From Bacteroidetes bacterium CG2_30_33_31 (lineage in GTDB: Bacteria > Bacteroidota > Bacteroidia > Bacteroidales > UBA1556): DNA of 38,268 bases. This document shows positions 1 to 8,996 of the stretch, one piece after another (positions within the stretch are counted from its first letter, which is position 1; each line of letters begins with the position of its first letter). The translations under genes were made by a program, and so were the position numbers. Under the pieces are notes generated by a model. That model was not told where the DNA came from and did not search any database. It worked only from the letters and a program-made list of their open reading frames with translations. The stretch lies in the NCBI GenBank assembly GCA_001872625.1, contig MNXP01000008.1, positions 1 through 38,268 on the forward strand, written 5' to 3'.

Positions 1-115
1 AGGTATGGCTCGATATGTTGGCATGAATAAAATGCATTCTCAACATCTTTTGGAGGCTATAGCTTATAATTTATATAGGTCACCTGGGATAGTTATGTCC
101 AATTGCGAAAAATAA
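1..115 (+). pseudogene. C-terminal fragment of a DDE transposase (IS5/IS1182-like)
   Basis: An open frame runs in from the left edge (first full codon at base 2) and ends with TAA at 113-115. It encodes about 37 residues, beginning GMARYVGMNKMHSQHLLEAI and ending SPGIVMSNCEK. The pattern of a basic, aromatic stretch, then a short motif with Gln-His-Leu-Leu, then Ala-Tyr-Asn-Leu, resembles the extreme C terminus of IS5/IS1182-type DDE transposases. The catalytic residues lie outside the window, so it cannot be said whether the element is intact or decayed; 'pseudogene' here only means a partial gene. No certain terminal inverted repeat could be assigned downstream. Family assignment is from a short segment and therefore moderate. 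Confidence 0.55.
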
Positions 116-526
116 GGGGAAAAATCCTCCGAAAAAGACCACTTTTGAACAATTATTCAACATTTTATCCCTTTTATTGATCTAAAAACAAAAAAAACGA
201 AATGAAATCGAAGGTTTTTGATATACTTAGAGTTTTACAACGGTCTCAAATGAATGAAATACCATAAAAATATAAATTGACTAATTTACCCTACTTTAAT
301 AAAGAGAAATGGTATTTAAAAATAATTAAAACGGAAGTTAAATTGGCAATTATTAGAAATGGGCAATAATTTATTTGCTTGCATTTCAGTAGCTTAATCA
401 CCCTCAAGAATTTACTTTTTAATTCCTAAGGGAATTTACTTTTGATTTTTTCGATGGAATAAAGATTTTTTATACTTTTATGGCCTCAAATTTATTTACG
501 AAAAGTAAAATAAACACAACATTATT
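116..526. other. 411-bp gene-poor region with short repeats
   Basis: No convincing ORF is present. The stretch holds nested inverted repeats just after the transposase stop (AAGGGGAAAAAT near 114-125 against ATTTTATCCCTT near 162-173, enclosing TTGAA/TTCAA at 145-149 and 156-160). It also has a 9-bp inverted repeat AAATACCAT/ATGGTATTT (257-265 and 309-317), a 12-bp direct repeat GAATTTACTTTT (408-419 and 432-443), and AATTCC/GGAATT arms between those copies. A weak -7-like TACTTTTA lies at 473-480 ahead of the acyl-CoA dehydrogenase, without a well spaced -33. The right end of the adjacent insertion sequence probably falls here but could not be placed. Confidence 0.5.
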
Positions 527-1672
527 ATGGTAGATTTTAATTTAGAAGAGAAGCAGATAGCAATACGCGAGAAATATCGCGATTTCACTGCAAGATGGAT
601 AACTCCAAATGCGCTAAAATATGATGATTTGGCAGAATTTCCTTGGCCAGTTATAAAGGCTGCTTATAAAGAAGGTATCATGAATGGTCCACTGCCAAAA
701 AAATTTGGTGGAAACGGTTATGATTTATTCGAGAGTTCACTTGCAGCTGAGGAACTTGGAGCAGGTTGTATTGGCATTGGTATTGGCATTGAGGCAAACA
801 CACTTGCACTAACTCCCTTATACTTGGCAGCAAATGAGGAGCAGCAAAAAAAATTCTATGGACTTATTAATGAAGTTCAAGGAGTTGCTGGATACTGCTT
901 GACAGAACCAAATGCAGGTTCCGATGTGCAAGGTATAAAAAGTTCGGCCATAAAAAAAGGAGATAAATATATAATCAATGGTCACAAAAGATTTATAACA
1001 AATGCTGAGGCATCAACATTTTTAACAGTATTTGCTCTTACCGATCCCAGCCGAGGCTCACGAAGTTTATCTGCCATAGTAGTTCCAACAAATACTCCTG
1101 GTGTAGAAATAAAACCACACCTTATTAAGATGGGTCAAAGAGCATCAGTGCAAAATGAAATAATATTTCACGATGTAGAAGTTCCTACCTCAAATTTATT
1201 GGGCCGCGAAGGAGAAGGATTTCTTTTAGCAATGAAAACATTTGACCGCACCCGCAATGGAGTTGGCTCTTTGGCACTTGGTGCTGCACGTACAGCTTAT
1301 GAAACTTCAAAAGAGTGGGCAAAAAATCGAATCCAATTTGGAAAACCTATTGCCGCCAATCAAGCAATTGCATTTATGCTTGCCGATATGGAAGTAATGA
1401 TTGAAACTTCAAGGCTTTTAATTTGGCGTTCTGCAAAAGCTTATGAAAATGGGCTAAAAGAAGCATCAAAATTATCGGCTATGGCGAAACTTTATGCCAG
1501 CGATTCAGCAATGAAAATTGCCACAGATGCAGTTCAAATTATGGGAGGTGACGGATATACTCACGAGTTTATGGTCGAAAAAATCATGCGTGATGTTAAA
1601 CTTACCCAGATTTATGAGGGTACAAACCAAGTTCAAAGGGTAGTTATTTCAAAAAGTATACTAAAAGGATAA
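527..1672 (+). CDS. acyl-CoA dehydrogenase (short/medium-chain type)
   Basis: A 381-residue flavoenzyme predicted to oxidise acyl-CoA thioesters to trans-2-enoyl-CoA, passing electrons to electron-transfer flavoprotein in the cytoplasm. Length and domain order are normal for the family: helical N-terminal domain (about 1-120), beta domain with the FAD-contacting TEPNAGSD motif (126-133), and helical C-terminal domain. The catalytic glutamate typical of short- and medium-chain enzymes is visible as E364 in IYEGTNQVQR. The region around MRDVKLTQIYEGT resembles medium-chain enzymes more than the isovaleryl or long-chain types, but substrate cannot be read from sequence. It stands alone: no etf, thiolase or enoyl-CoA hydratase is adjacent. 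A hairpin terminator follows. The ATG start agrees with the usual family N terminus. Confidence 0.93.
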   Translation: MVDFNLEEKQIAIREKYRDFTARWITPNALKYDDLAEFPWPVIKAAYKEGIMNGPLPKKFGGNGYDLFESSLAAEELGAGCIGIGIGIEANTLALTPLYLAANEEQQKKFYGLINEVQGVAGYCLTEPNAGSDVQGIKSSAIKKGDKYIINGHKRFITNAEASTFLTVFALTDPSRGSRSLSAIVVPTNTPGVEIKPHLIKMGQRASVQNEIIFHDVEVPTSNLLGREGEGFLLAMKTFDRTRNGVGSLALGAARTAYETSKEWAKNRIQFGKPIAANQAIAFMLADMEVMIETSRLLIWRSAKAYENGLKEASKLSAMAKLYASDSAMKIATDAVQIMGGDGYTHEFMVEKIMRDVKLTQIYEGTNQVQRVVISKSILKG

Positions 1673-1698
1673 AGCCAAAAGTGATAAATATTACACCC

Positions 1699-1727
1699 AA
1701 AACCATCTGAAAATCAGATGGTTTTTT
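1699..1727 (+). terminator. rho-independent terminator after the acyl-CoA dehydrogenase
   Basis: A perfect 12-bp stem (AAAACCATCTGA, 1699-1710, against TCAGATGGTTTT, 1714-1725) with a 3-base AAA loop ends in a T run. It lies 26 bases past the stop codon and has flanking A and T runs, so it could work on both strands. Confidence 0.88.
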
Positions 1728-1789
1728 GTTTTTTAACAATATTCAAAATTTAGTTAAAAAAATAAATAATAATTATTTACAATTTTTTA

Positions 1790-1819
1790 TTGTTTATGTT
1801 AATTAACGTTATATATTTA
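1790..1819 (+). promoter_or_regulatory. Bacteroidota-type promoter for susCD
   Basis: TTG at 1790-1792, a 19-base spacer, then TATATTTA at 1812-1819, one mismatch from the Bacteroidota -7 consensus TAnnTTTG. It would start transcription about 95 bases before the SusC ATG, leaving a long leader. Prediction by motif and spacing only. Confidence 0.5.
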
Positions 1820-1919
1820 CACTTCCATTTTGACGAGATTGGCGACAAATGGAAAATAGAACAAACGCATACAATTTTTTTATTCAAATAACCTAAATGT
1901 CTAACCAAAAATTAAATTT

Positions 1920-4900
1920 ATGAGAAGGTTTACACTTTTTACCTTATTACTCTTTTTTCTGAGTAGTATGGGTGTTTACGCCCAAAAAACGGTTAGTGGA
2001 ACAGTCACCAGCAGTGATGACGGCTCAGCTATTCCCGGTGTATCAATTTTGATAAAGGGCACACAAAATGGAACTGTTACTGGATTGGATGGAAAGTATT
2101 CAATCAGCGTTCCTAACAACAACTCAGTACTTGTCTTTTCTTTTGTCGGAAAGGAATCTCAAGAACTCACAGTTGGCTCTCAAACAACAATTAATGTAGC
2201 ATTGAAAACTACAGCCTTTGAACTTGAGGGAACAGTTATTACAGCTCTTGGAATCTCGAGGGAGAAAAAATCCCTTGGATATTCTACCCAAAAAGTTTCG
2301 GGCGAGCAAGTAAGTACTGTCAGATCTGACAACTTTCTTAACACTATGAGTGGTAAAGTTGCTGGTTTGCAAGTTAGAACCAATAATAATATGGGTGGTT
2401 CCACCAATATTTTAATACGTGGTTCTTCTTCTCTTACTGGAAACAACCAACCACTTTTTGTTGTTGATGGAGTTACCGTTAGCAATGACAACAATAACTC
2501 ATCTTACCAAAAAAGAGGTGGTATTGGATACGACTATGGTAATGCCGCATCTGATATTAATCCAGATGATATTGAATCAATTAACGTACTTAAAGGTGCT
2601 GCCGCTACAGCTCTTTACGGTTCACGTGCTGCCAACGGTGTAATTATTATTACTACTAAAAAAGGCGCTAAAGTTGGTGCAAACAAAAAATACTTAGGCG
2701 TTTCTTTAGGATTAAGTGCCACAATGGGAGTAGTTGATAAAAGCACTTTCCCAACTTATCAAACTGAATACGGCGGTGGATACGGGCCTTATTACAGTGG
2801 TGGAGCTCATAGAGGACTTTACGAATATGATTTTGATGGCGATGGAGTTGATGATTTAGTTGTTCCTACAACTGAAGACGCTTCTTTTGGTGAAAAATTT
2901 GATCCATCACTGATGGTATATCAATGGAATGCTTTTGACCCAGAATCTCCTAAATACAATCAAAAAACTCCTTGGGTAAATGCTGCTAACGGACCTGTAA
3001 CATTTTTCAATAAATCATACACATTAAAAAATAGTGTATCTGTTAATGGTGGTACCGACCATAGCACATTTAGAATAGGTTACACACGTTTAGATCAAAG
3101 TGGTATTATGCCAAATAGTACACTTAAACGCGACAACATAAACTTCAGCTCAAGCTATGATTTGAGTGATAGATTAACAGCATCAGCTACAGTTAATTAT
3201 TCCAAAACCAATGGTAAAGGACGTAATTCAACTGGATACAGCGACAATATTTTAACAAGTTTCCGTCAATGGATGCAAACAAATGTTGATTATCAAGAAC
3301 AAAAATCTATATATGACGCCACTGGCAGGAATGTAACTTGGAATTATGTAGATGAAAATAATTTAAGCCCTATTTATTGGGATAATCCCTACTGGACACG
3401 TTACCAAAATTACGAAACTGACTCAAGAGATCGTTTGTTTGGAAATGTAGCTTTAAATTATAAAGTAAATAGTAATATAAGTGTTCTTGCAAGAGCAACA
3501 ACAGACTTCTATTCTGAAATTCAAGAAGAAAGACGTGCTTTTGGTTCAATTGCTGCTCCTTTTGGTATTAATTTTCCAGACGCTGGCTCTGGATATCAGA
3601 GATATAATAAAACTTTCCAAGAAAGCAATTATGACCTCTTAGTCAATTATAAAGGAAAAATCAACGAAGACATCAATATCACAGGTCTTTTAGGTACAAA
3701 TTATAGAACAAACTCATTGAGTTCAATCTTAGCTTCCACAAACGGAGGTCTTGTAGTGCCTGAATTATATTCATTATCAAATTCAGTTGACCCAAGTTTA
3801 TCACCTGTAGAAGCTGCTCAAAAAACAGCAGTTCTTGGTGTATTTGGCCAATTATCATTAGGATATAAGAATTTTGTTTATGTAGATGCTACTTTGAGAA
3901 GAGATAAATCTTCGACTTTACCTGATGGATCTAACTCATATATTTACCCTTCAATCTCTGGAAACGTTATTTTCTCAGAACTATTGAAAGCTAAGTGGTT
4001 GTCATTTGGTAAATTTAGAGCAAACTATGCACAAGTTGGTAATGATGCACCTTTTGCATCTATTTTTGATGTTTATTCTAAACCAAGCCCATTTGGTAGC
4101 ACAACATTATTCTCAGTTCCAAGCACAAAAAATAACCTTAATTTAAAACCAGAAAAAACAAAAAGTTTAGAAGCTGGCCTTGAAATGATGTTTAAAGAAA
4201 ACCGCGTTGGATTCGATTTTGCAGTTTACAAAAACAATACTGTTGACCAAATTTTACCTGTATCAATATCAACTGCAACAGGTTACTCTACAAAATATGT
4301 TAACTCAGGCGAAATAGAAAACAAAGGTATTGAGCTTTCATTATTTGCAACTCCAGTAAAAACAAAAGATTTTTCTTGGGATGTAATCTTAAATTGGGCT
4401 AAAAACACTAACAAAGTTCTTTCATTATACGAAGGTGTAGATAATTTATTGCTTGGAAGTTTCCAAGGCGGTATAACAATCAATGCAACTGTAGGACAAC
4501 CTTACGGAACTATAAAAGGTTCAGATTTTGTTTATGATAAAGCAACAGGTAAAAAAGTAATAAACTCTACTGGCTATCATAATGGTTATTACAAAATCAC
4601 CCCAACATCTGATGTAGTAATAGGAAATATGAATCCAGACTGGAATGCAGGTTTTACCAACAAATTAAACTATAAAGATTTTTCTTTAAGTTTCTTATTA
4701 GATTACCAAAAAGGCGGTTCAATATTCTCACTTGACCAATGGTATGGACAAGCAACAGGACTTTATGCCAATACAGTATTCAATAATGATTTAGGCAGTC
4801 CTGTTAGAAACCCAATCGTTTGGGCTGATCCAGCTGACCACACTAAAGGATATGCATCTACAAGTGGTGGTGTTATATTAGACGGAGTTAAAGAAGATGG

Positions 4901-5228
4901 AACACCTAATACCTTAAGAGTAGCTGGAAATAATTACTTATTATTTGGCTATGCACGTAATCCTAATTCCATGTTTACTTATGATGCTTCTTACTTGAAA
5001 CTTAGAGAACTTGTATTAACCTACAAACTCCCTAAATCAATGATTGGCTCAAGCTTTATTAAAGGTGCATCTATAAGCTTTGTTGGTTCAAACCTATGGA
5101 TAATTATGAAGAATCTTCCAGATGCTGATCCAGAAGCAGGTATTAGCTCAGGAAACCTTCAAGGATGGCAAAGTGGTGTTTTACCAACTACTCGTAACTT
5201 TGGATTAAACATTAACTTAGAATTTTAA
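1920..5228 (+). CDS. SusC/RagA family TonB-linked outer membrane protein
   Basis: A 1102-residue outer-membrane transporter of the SusC class, energised through TonB and working with the SusD-like lipoprotein encoded 12 bases downstream to import glycans or peptides. Visible in order: signal peptide (about 1-21, ending VYAQ), a carboxypeptidase-D-like regulatory domain (about 22-105, with the typical V-x-G-T-V-T start and GxxxGxY-like end), a plug domain with the conserved segment LKGAAATALYGSRAANGVII, and a long barrel ending in N-x-x-F-G-L-N-I-N-L-E-F with a terminal phenylalanine. Length is typical. No sigma/anti-sigma pair, hybrid sensor, glycosidase or peptidase gene is next to it, so the cargo is unknown. 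The promoter at 1790-1819 and the terminator at 6722-6755 make it a two-gene unit. Confidence 0.96.
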   Translation: MRRFTLFTLLLFFLSSMGVYAQKTVSGTVTSSDDGSAIPGVSILIKGTQNGTVTGLDGKYSISVPNNNSVLVFSFVGKESQELTVGSQTTINVALKTTAFELEGTVITALGISREKKSLGYSTQKVSGEQVSTVRSDNFLNTMSGKVAGLQVRTNNNMGGSTNILIRGSSSLTGNNQPLFVVDGVTVSNDNNNSSYQKRGGIGYDYGNAASDINPDDIESINVLKGAAATALYGSRAANGVIIITTKKGAKVGANKKYLGVSLGLSATMGVVDKSTFPTYQTEYGGGYGPYYSGGAHRGLYEYDFDGDGVDDLVVPTTEDASFGEKFDPSLMVYQWNAFDPESPKYNQKTPWVNAANGPVTFFNKSYTLKNSVSVNGGTDHSTFRIGYTRLDQSGIMPNSTLKRDNINFSSSYDLSDRLTASATVNYSKTNGKGRNSTGYSDNILTSFRQWMQTNVDYQEQKSIYDATGRNVTWNYVDENNLSPIYWDNPYWTRYQNYETDSRDRLFGNVALNYKVNSNISVLARATTDFYSEIQEERRAFGSIAAPFGINFPDAGSGYQRYNKTFQESNYDLLVNYKGKINEDINITGLLGTNYRTNSLSSILASTNGGLVVPELYSLSNSVDPSLSPVEAAQKTAVLGVFGQLSLGYKNFVYVDATLRRDKSSTLPDGSNSYIYPSISGNVIFSELLKAKWLSFGKFRANYAQVGNDAPFASIFDVYSKPSPFGSTTLFSVPSTKNNLNLKPEKTKSLEAGLEMMFKENRVGFDFAVYKNNTVDQILPVSISTATGYSTKYVNSGEIENKGIELSLFATPVKTKDFSWDVILNWAKNTNKVLSLYEGVDNLLLGSFQGGITINATVGQPYGTIKGSDFVYDKATGKKVINSTGYHNGYYKITPTSDVVIGNMNPDWNAGFTNKLNYKDFSLSFLLDYQKGGSIFSLDQWYGQATGLYANTVFNNDLGSPVRNPIVWADPADHTKGYASTSGGVILDGVKEDGTPNTLRVAGNNYLLFGYARNPNSMFTYDASYLKLRELVLTYKLPKSMIGSSFIKGASISFVGSNLWIIMKNLPDADPEAGISSGNLQGWQSGVLPTTRNFGLNINLEF

Positions 5229-5240
5229 AACAATAAACCT

Positions 5241-6698
5241 ATGAAAAAGATATATTTAATATTATTGGTATTAGTTGTTGCTTCTTGCACAAAAAACTTT
5301 GAAGAGTTCAATAAAGATACAAAAAGCCCTTCTAAAGTTGCTGGAGAAACACTATTTTCCAGCGCAGTAAAATCACTTGCTGATCAAAATGCAAGTATCA
5401 GCGTAAATCTGAATGTGTATAACCTATTCTCTCAATACGTTACAGAAACAACTTACACTGATGAAGCCAACTATGATGTTATTACCAGAGCAATTCCTGG
5501 TAATGAATTTCGTATTCTCTACAGAGACGTTTTAGAAGATTTAAAAGAATCTAAAGATATTATAAACGCCACTACTTATCTACCAACTGAAGCTGGTATG
5601 AAGAAAAATCAACTTGCAATTATTGAAGTTTTAAGCGTATATACTTGGCAAAGAATAGTTGATATCTGGGGTAATGTACCTTACTCAGAATCCCTTAATA
5701 TTGACAACACTACTCCAAAATACGATGATGCAGCCACTATTTACAAAGATCTTTTTAAAAGATTAGATGCAGCTATTGCTGATCTTGATGCTGCTTCTGG
5801 AAGCTTTGGTGGTGCTGATTTTATTTATGCTGGTGATGTAGCTGCATGGAAATTATTTGCTAACTCATTAAAATTAAAACTTGGTATGAGTGTTATAGAT
5901 TATAGCGGTCTTGCTACTGAAGCAAAAGCTGCTATTGAAGGAGCTGTTACTGCTGGAGTATTCGCCTCTAATGCCGATAATGGAGCAATGACCTATTTAA
6001 CTGCTTCGCCTAACACCAGTCCAGTTTATATTGATTTGGTTCTTAGTGGTCGTTTTGACTTTGTAGCAGCTAATACCATGGTAGATATTATGGTTCCTAT
6101 TGCTGACCCAAGACTTGCATCTTATTATCAAACAAGAGACACTGGATCCATTCCTACACCAGCCTATTTAGGTGGTATTTATGGTTCTAACAGCGCTTAT
6201 GCTAACTATTCTCCTTACGGTACTGCCTTCCTAGATCCAACTTTACAAAGTGTTCTTTTGGATTACACAGAAGTTTGCTTCTATCTTGCCGAAGCTGCTG
6301 CTAAAGGTTTCACCGTTGGTGGAACAGCCGAGTCTTTTTACAATGCAGGAATTGAGTCTTCAATTTTATATTGGGGCGGATCCGCTGCAGATGTTGCTAC
6401 ATACTTGCTTAACCCAGGTGTAGCTTATGCTACGGCAACAGGCACATTCCAACAAAAGATTGGTACTCAAGCATGGATTGCTTCTTTCAATAGAGGCTTC
6501 TTAGGCTGGACTTTCTGGAGAAGATTAGATTATCCATTATTTAACATGCCTCTATCTATATCAAATTATTCTGATATACCTGTTAGAATGACTTATCCTA
6601 CAGTAGAACAAACTCTCAATGCAGCTAATTATACCGCTGCTTCAAGCGCAATTGGTGAAGATTTGCTGAAAACAAAATTATTCTGGGATATTCATTAG
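5241..6698 (+). CDS. SusD/RagB family nutrient-binding lipoprotein
   Basis: A 485-residue surface lipoprotein that caps the SusC-type channel encoded directly upstream. A lipoprotein signal is clear: KK, hydrophobic stretch, then VVASC with the lipidated cysteine at C16. The body resembles the SusD-like subgroup of about 480-530 residues, with N-terminal sequence FEEFNKDTKSPSKV, a helical repeat region containing EVLSVYTWQRIVDIWGNVPY, and a region near the C terminus with GWTFWRRLDYP. The substrate cannot be inferred. The gene lies 12 bases after susC and is followed by a strong terminator. Confidence 0.92.
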   Translation: MKKIYLILLVLVVASCTKNFEEFNKDTKSPSKVAGETLFSSAVKSLADQNASISVNLNVYNLFSQYVTETTYTDEANYDVITRAIPGNEFRILYRDVLEDLKESKDIINATTYLPTEAGMKKNQLAIIEVLSVYTWQRIVDIWGNVPYSESLNIDNTTPKYDDAATIYKDLFKRLDAAIADLDAASGSFGGADFIYAGDVAAWKLFANSLKLKLGMSVIDYSGLATEAKAAIEGAVTAGVFASNADNGAMTYLTASPNTSPVYIDLVLSGRFDFVAANTMVDIMVPIADPRLASYYQTRDTGSIPTPAYLGGIYGSNSAYANYSPYGTAFLDPTLQSVLLDYTEVCFYLAEAAAKGFTVGGTAESFYNAGIESSILYWGGSAADVATYLLNPGVAYATATGTFQQKIGTQAWIASFNRGFLGWTFWRRLDYPLFNMPLSISNYSDIPVRMTYPTVEQTLNAANYTAASSAIGEDLLKTKLFWDIH

Positions 6699-7118
6699 AA
6701 CTATGAATTAAAGATTAATTAAAAGAGGCTGCCTTAAATACAGCCTCTTTTTTTTGCTATAAAAAAATAATTGAACTGCTAAACCTAAAACCTAAGCTCC
6801 TTTTTAGATTCTGAAAAAATACAATGTATTAGACTTTATTATATTGGTAATCGGTATAAGGTTCTTCAGGCAAAAAAAATATCAACCCTTATAATTCTAT
6901 TCTTAAAAGTTTTTTTTTAAAAGACGGCTTCTAAAACTAACCGAATTTGAAAAGTAAAAGTTGCTTATGTATTTGTGAATATATAAGGTTATATACCTTA
7001 GCTTATCCGTTTTAGAATATATATTGAGAGGCATATTTTCAAAATCAGGAATAATACAAGAGTATTGCTTAAAGAATCTAAATATTTTAGACAAAAAGAA
7101 TGATTGCAATTTCCCTTT
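6699..7118. other. 420-bp convergent intergenic region
   Basis: This separates the susCD unit from the end of the minus-strand ygiQ operon. Apart from the susCD terminator it holds a 17-bp palindrome (TAAGGT-TATAT-ACCTTA, 6984-7000) and A/T-rich sequence. Short frames on both strands (about 68 and 97 codons) have no recognisable content and the longer one runs into ygiQ, so none is called. No clear terminator for the minus-strand operon was found. Confidence 0.5.
6722..6755 (+). terminator. rho-independent terminator after susCD
   Basis: A 10-bp stem (AAAGAGGCTG, 6722-6731, against CAGCCTCTTT, 6741-6750), a 9-base loop and a run of T. It starts 24 bases after the SusD stop. Confidence 0.87.
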
Positions 7119-8996
7119 TTATTTTTTCTTTTTAAGGATTTTATCTACAGATTTTTTATCTAAAAGTTCATCTATCAAATCTTCTCTTCCAATAGATTTT
7201 AATGTTTTTCGTATTTTGGATCTATATTCATCTTTATACCAAAAAAAGAAATTACGCTGTTCAAGTTTTTCTTCCTTAGATACTGGGGTCGAAATTTCTT
7301 TGAGCGTATATGGATGAAAACCAGAATAATAAATTACCGTAGCAACGGTCATGGGCGTTGGAGTAAAATCTTGAACCTGTTCTAATTTAAAGCCAAGTTT
7401 TTTGGTTTGGATAGCAAGATTGGCCATTTCTACTAAAGAACTGCCTGGATGTGAGGAAATAAAATAAGGAATAATCTCTTGGTTTAATCCGCAAGATGCT
7501 GATGCTTTTTCAAATTTTTCTTTAAAATCGTAGAATAAATCGAAAGATGGTTTTCGCATTACTTTGAGCACGCCGTCCGAAGTATGTTCTGGCGCAACTT
7601 TTAACCTTCCAGAAACATGATGTTCAGCAAGCTCCTTTATGTATTTGTCGGCTGTAACTTTATCCCTTTCACAAAGGTTTTTATCCATCAACATATCGTA
7701 GCGAATTCCACTGCCAACAAAGGCTTTTTTTATACCAGGCATTTGCCGAACTTCTTTATAAATCTCCAAAAGAGGCTCATGATTTACATCAAGATTTGGA
7801 CAAATTTTTGGACTAATACAACTTGGACGTAAGCAAGATTCACATTGGGTCAAATCTTTACCTTTCATACGATACATATTTGCCGAAGGACCGCCAAGAT
7901 CGCTTATATATCCTTTAAAATCTGGCATCTGAGTAAGCTTTTCAACTTCTTTTAAGATTGATTTTTTTGAACGGTTTGCTACAAATTTACCCTGATGAGC
8001 AGAAATAGTGCAAAACGAACAGCCGCCAAAACAACCTCTGTGCATATTTATAGAAAATTTTATCATCTCATAAGCAGGTATTGGTCCACGTTTTTTGTAT
8101 CTTGGATGAGGCAATCTTGTGTAAGGCAAATCAAAACTCTCATCCATTTCCTTTTCTGTCATAGTACGAAATGGCGGCATTACAATCAAGTTTTTATCGC
8201 CACAATTTTGAATTAATATTTTGGCAACCATGCTATTACTTTGCTGTTCAATATGTTTAAAATTGGAGGCGTAGGATTTTTTGTCTTTCAAACAAATATC
8301 ATGGGAATTGAGTTCTATATAATCATTCTTAGATTTTATTAAGTTAGTCTCTTCAAAAGATGCCAAAAAAACTGTCTGCTGTATGTTTCTAAGATTATCA
8401 AAAGGAACACCTTTGGCGAGAAGACGAACAATATCTTTCAGAGGTTGTTCGCCCATACCATAAACCAACAAATCAGCTTTGGAATCGAGCAAAATACCAG
8501 GCTTCAATTTATCGCTCCAATAGTCGTAATGAGTTAATCTGCGCAGCGAGGCCTCAACGCCGCCAATAAGAATAGGTACTTCTGGGTAGAGTTTTTTCAA
8601 AATCTGAGAATAAACCACGGTAGCATAATCTGGCCGAAATCCTGCCACATCGCCAGGCGTATAAGCATCGTTGGAACGAAGCCTTCTGTTGGCAGTATAG
8701 TGGTTTACCATGGAATCCATAGAGCCAGCAGTAACACCAAAAAACAAACGAGGTTTACCAAATTTTTTGAAGTCTCTTAAGTCGTCGCGCCAATTTGGTT
8801 GAGGAACTATTGCCACTCTGAGGCCATAATTTTCTATGATTCGACCCACCACTGCAGGGCCAAAAGCAGGATGATCTATATAAGCATCGCCACTAAAAAT
8901 AACTACATCAAGTTCATCCCAAGCGCGCAATTTCGCTTCTGCTGGAGTAGTTGGTAACCAATCTGTTAGAGGACGCAAATTAATATTACTTATCAT
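7119..8996 (-). CDS. ygiQ: YgiQ family radical SAM protein
   Basis: A 625-residue radical S-adenosylmethionine protein of the YgiQ family, whose exact reaction is not established. The N-terminal region (about 10-190) carries family-typical stretches such as DVVIFSGDAYIDHPAFG and IGGVEASLRRLTHYDYW, resembling a B12-binding-like fold. The radical SAM motif is CFGGCSFC, with cysteines 322, 326 and 329 spaced CxxxCxxC. A second cysteine-rich stretch, CESCLRPSCISPKIC, follows and is also typical of the family. The Lys-rich tail ends KILKKKK. The start codon lies inside the end of the upstream fbp gene (11-bp overlap), suggesting translational coupling. Confidence 0.95.
   Translation of the reverse strand: MISNINLRPLTDWLPTTPAEAKLRAWDELDVVIFSGDAYIDHPAFGPAVVGRIIENYGLRVAIVPQPNWRDDLRDFKKFGKPRLFFGVTAGSMDSMVNHYTANRRLRSNDAYTPGDVAGFRPDYATVVYSQILKKLYPEVPILIGGVEASLRRLTHYDYWSDKLKPGILLDSKADLLVYGMGEQPLKDIVRLLAKGVPFDNLRNIQQTVFLASFEETNLIKSKNDYIELNSHDICLKDKKSYASNFKHIEQQSNSMVAKILIQNCGDKNLIVMPPFRTMTEKEMDESFDLPYTRLPHPRYKKRGPIPAYEMIKFSINMHRGCFGGCSFCTISAHQGKFVANRSKKSILKEVEKLTQMPDFKGYISDLGGPSANMYRMKGKDLTQCESCLRPSCISPKICPNLDVNHEPLLEIYKEVRQMPGIKKAFVGSGIRYDMLMDKNLCERDKVTADKYIKELAEHHVSGRLKVAPEHTSDGVLKVMRKPSFDLFYDFKEKFEKASASCGLNQEIIPYFISSHPGSSLVEMANLAIQTKKLGFKLEQVQDFTPTPMTVATVIYYSGFHPYTLKEISTPVSKEEKLEQRNFFFWYKDEYRSKIRKTLKSIGREDLIDELLDKKSVDKILKKKK

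Noticed and set aside
772-795. Repeated ATTGGCATTGGTATTGGC tract in the acyl-CoA dehydrogenase gene
   Set aside because: Encodes a GIGIGIGI stretch in a normal-length enzyme with all motifs intact; a minor codon-level repeat only.
2124-2643. Frames inside susC on both strands
   Set aside because: Shadows of the well supported SusC coding frame; no start context or family features of their own.
6903-7317. Short frames in the susCD-ygiQ gap (68 codons minus, 97 codons plus)
   Set aside because: Very low complexity residues, no recognisable motif, and the plus frame runs antisense into ygiQ.
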